Positions 52,890 to 54,274 of a stretch of DNA of 54,274 nucleotides are shown one piece after another (position 1 is the first letter of the stretch; every line of letters begins with the position of its first letter). The position numbers were made by a program, and so were the translations under genes. Origin of the DNA: an uncultured Saprospiraceae bacterium (GTDB lineage: Bacteria; Bacteroidota; Bacteroidia; Chitinophagales; Saprospiraceae); contig CALMSO010000007.1 in assembly GCA_937872385.1 (NCBI GenBank), forward strand, positions 1-54,274, written 5' to 3'. Under the pieces are notes generated by a model. It did not search any database, had not been told where the DNA came from, and worked only from the letters and a program-made list of their open reading frames with translations.

Positions 52890-52964
52890 TACCGAAACAA
52901 CAGTTCGTGTATTTTTAACACTTAGTAGAATAAAATTTTCCTCACCATTTAATATTATTGAAAA

Positions 52965-53618
52965 ATGCTCAAGAAACAATATTTGAAAAACAAACCCCTT
53001 TGCAAGGTGACTTTCAGCCTACCGATAGATGCTGCGCCTGATGCAATCGAAGTAAAATTGCTCGGCGACTTCAATGGCTGGAACCCCGCTCAGGGCACTG
53101 TGATGCAACGCAACGCCGCCGCCTACACCGCTGTGCTAGAGCTGGAAACCGGCCGGCAATATGCTTTCCGCTACCTGATTGACAACTCGATGTGGGAAAA
53201 CGACTGGGAAGCCGATGAGTACGTACCGACGCCGTTTGGAGTGTACAATTCGATTGTGATTCTCGAAGAGGCAGCGCTGGAAAAGCCCGTGACCAAAGAG
53301 ACGCCTGCCAAAGCGGCGGCACCTAAAAAAACCAAAACACCCGCCAAACAAGCCAAAGCAGAACAGGACGACCTGACCCAGATTGAGGGCATTGGCCCCA
53401 AAATCGCGGGGATTTTGGCTGACAATGGCCTCAGCACTTTTGCCGAGCTGAGCAAGGCAAAGCCCAAAGCAATCAAGGCGATGCTGGAAGCCGCAGGCAA
53501 TCGCTACAAAATGCACGACCCCGCTACCTGGCCGGAGCAAGCCAAACTCGCTGCTAAAGGCGACTGGGCGCAATTGGCTAAGTGGCAAGACGAACTGAAG
53601 GGCGGCCGGAAAGCCTAA
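52965..53618 (+). CDS. Glycogen-binding (CBM48/isoamylase-like) and helix-hairpin-helix fusion protein
   Basis: 217 residues. Residues about 1-95 are an isoamylase early-set/AMPK-type glycogen-binding domain (KVTFSLPIDA, VKLLGDFNGWNP, YAFRYLIDN). A Lys/Ala/Pro-rich linker spans about 100-130. Residues about 130-217 match a helix-hairpin-helix domain (DDLTQIEGIGPKIAGILADNGLSTFAELSKA, DPATWPEQAKLAAKGDW) that I know as the C-terminal extension of Bacteroidota ribosomal protein L21 and other proteins. Joining a carbohydrate-binding to an HhH domain is unusual. No signal peptide, so cytoplasmic. A domain paralogue follows. Confidence 0.85.
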   Translation: MLKKQYLKNKPLCKVTFSLPIDAAPDAIEVKLLGDFNGWNPAQGTVMQRNAAAYTAVLELETGRQYAFRYLIDNSMWENDWEADEYVPTPFGVYNSIVILEEAALEKPVTKETPAKAAAPKKTKTPAKQAKAEQDDLTQIEGIGPKIAGILADNGLSTFAELSKAKPKAIKAMLEAAGNRYKMHDPATWPEQAKLAAKGDWAQLAKWQDELKGGRKA

Positions 53619-53678
53619 AAAGGCGCGCCGCATGAAGCTTTTAATATAATAAACCATTTAATCTTAAACCATAATACC

Positions 53679-53990
53679 ATGATTACCAAACAATTTATGA
53701 AAGCCAAGCCGGTATGCAAAGCTACCTTTACCCTGCCGGTAGAAGTAGCTCCGGAAGCCAAGAATGTCCAGATTTTGGGCGAATTCAACAACTGGGACAC
53801 CAGCAACGCCGTAGAAATGAAGAAGCAGAAAAACGGTTTTTTCAAGGCGGTAGTAGAGTTAGAGACGGGCAAAGAGTATCAGTTCCGCTACCTCGTGGAC
53901 GGCGCTACTTGGCTCAACGACCAGGAAGCCGACAAGTATGTATCTTCCGAATTTGGTACCGAAAATTGTGTTATCAGCACGCTGAACTAA
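53679..53990 (+). CDS. Stand-alone glycogen-binding (isoamylase early-set) domain protein
   Basis: 103 residues, one domain only. KATFTLPVEVAPEAKNVQILGEFNNWD and YQFRYLVDGATWLND are the CBM48/AMPK-beta hallmarks. It shares its N-terminal pattern (KQ-x2-K-x-KP-x-CK-x-TF) with the gene 60 bases upstream, so the pair is a tandem duplication in which the first copy gained the HhH domain or the second lost it. The role is probably glycogen or polysaccharide binding or regulation in the cytoplasm. A strong terminator follows. Confidence 0.88.
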   Translation: MITKQFMKAKPVCKATFTLPVEVAPEAKNVQILGEFNNWDTSNAVEMKKQKNGFFKAVVELETGKEYQFRYLVDGATWLNDQEADKYVSSEFGTENCVISTLN

Positions 53991-54013
53991 TCGCAACTTC
54001 TTTCTTACAAAGC

Positions 54014-54054
54014 AATCGGGCTGGGGCTGCTGTAGTTCCCAACCCGATTTTTTT
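54014..54054 (+). terminator. Rho-independent terminator
   Basis: AATCGGG-C-TGGG (54014-54025) pairs with CCCA-A-CCCGATT (54038-54049), one mismatch, then a T run to 54054. It ends the glycogen-binding gene pair. Confidence 0.9.
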
Positions 54055-54111
54055 ATTTCAATCGCTAATACTAAATGAGTTATAACGGTTTTAATGAGTA
54101 ATGAGGTGTTG

Positions 54112-54119
54112 TAATTTTG
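54112..54119 (+). promoter_or_regulatory. Possible -7 element TAATTTTG near the right edge
   Basis: Perfect TAnnTTTG but without a TTG at the usual spacing. A plus-strand ATG at 54237 runs off the window, so it may serve a gene beyond the edge. Confidence 0.25.
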
Positions 54120-54182
54120 TTTAATTATTTGTTTTTCAATATCTTATGGCTTGTTTTAGGTGATAGGGCATAGCCGCTTCTG

Positions 54183-54274
54183 CTATTTACTAATTTGATA
54201 CCCTATAATGCTTTTGTCAAACAGGAAGTAAATAGTATGGTCATTATCTACAAACATTTCCGACGGCGGGTTTC
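54183..54274 (-). CDS. Possible C-terminal end of a minus-strand gene cut by the window
   Basis: The minus strand is open from the window edge to a TAG at 54183-54185, giving about 30 residues (NPPSEMFVDNDHTIYFLFDK, SIIGYQISK) with protein-like composition. No family is recognisable. The plus strand has a competing short start at 54237, so this call is tentative. Confidence 0.3.
   Translation of the reverse strand, partial: NPPSEMFVDNDHTIYFLFDKSIIGYQISK

Larger units (their letters stand above)
52397..52964. other. 568-bp very AT-rich intergenic region with promoter and palindromes
   Basis: No coding frame. It holds a pair of palindromes, TTTTGCGCAAAA and TTTGCGCAAA (52723-52764), repeated AAAATC-type stretches (about 52574-52612) and the complete promoter at 52859-52889. 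Base composition is well below the genome's in GC, as expected of a regulatory region. Confidence 0.6.

Overview
The window is chromosomal DNA from a member of the Bacteroidota, most likely the Saprospiria (relatives of Haliscomenobacter, Lewinella or Phaeodactylibacter). This rests on three secreted proteins with type IX secretion (T9SS) sorting domains next to a PorP/SprF-type gene, two DUF4199 proteins, and several perfect Bacteroidota promoter elements (TAnnTTTG at -7, twice with TTG or TTTG 19-20 bases upstream). An iodotyrosine-deiodinase-like flavoprotein also fits; I recall that a bacterial member of that family was characterised from Haliscomenobacter. I see no tRNA, rRNA, CRISPR array, integrase or intact transposase. 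Almost all genes are intact and tightly packed.

Layout. 1-8534: a cell-surface block with the end of a dockerin-like/cohesin-like protein, a small cohesin-like protein, a 1745-residue protein with five cohesin-like domains plus SprB-type repeats, and its PorP/SprF-like partner. 8535-9341: a gene-poor stretch with a -7 element, gene relics and an orphan terminator. 9342-15441: SCO-type copper chaperone, two Hsp20 genes, thiolase, PaaE-like reductase, SDR, deiodinase-like nitroreductase. 15712-20420: a protease-propeller-barrel fusion and a TPR protein. 20430-26060 (minus): nucleotidyltransferase, CapA-like protein, PBP2, MreD, DUF2490. 26082-26250: a probable MITE. 26395-30981: beta-helix protein and VWA membrane protein.

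31227-34247 is a light-harvesting cassette: lycopene cyclase, Blh beta-carotene cleavage enzyme and a DTE-type proton-pumping rhodopsin with Met at the spectral-tuning position. Cyclase makes beta-carotene, Blh cuts it to retinal, and rhodopsin binds the retinal. The cassette is bracketed by an exact 16-base direct repeat, and 13 bases of that repeat recur at the rhodopsin start codon. 34411-43925 is a long collinear minus-strand run: heptose genes gmhB/gmhA, membrane protein, two glycosyltransferases, two DUF4199 proteins, a dihydroorotase homologue without its metal ligands, a DUF885-like fragment, cytidylate kinase and a helical-repeat protein.

44084-54274 holds a DUF2795 protein, a transglutaminase-like exoprotein, queA, a widely conserved protein of unknown function, a VanY-like lipoprotein, a class II aldolase, an M20 amidohydrolase, a methyltransferase and two tandem glycogen-binding-domain proteins, the first fused to a helix-hairpin-helix domain and driven by a textbook promoter. 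The most unusual points are the repeat-bracketed rhodopsin cassette, the T9SS cohesin/dockerin-like set, the deiodinase homologue, the ligand-less dihydroorotase and the CBM48-HhH fusion.
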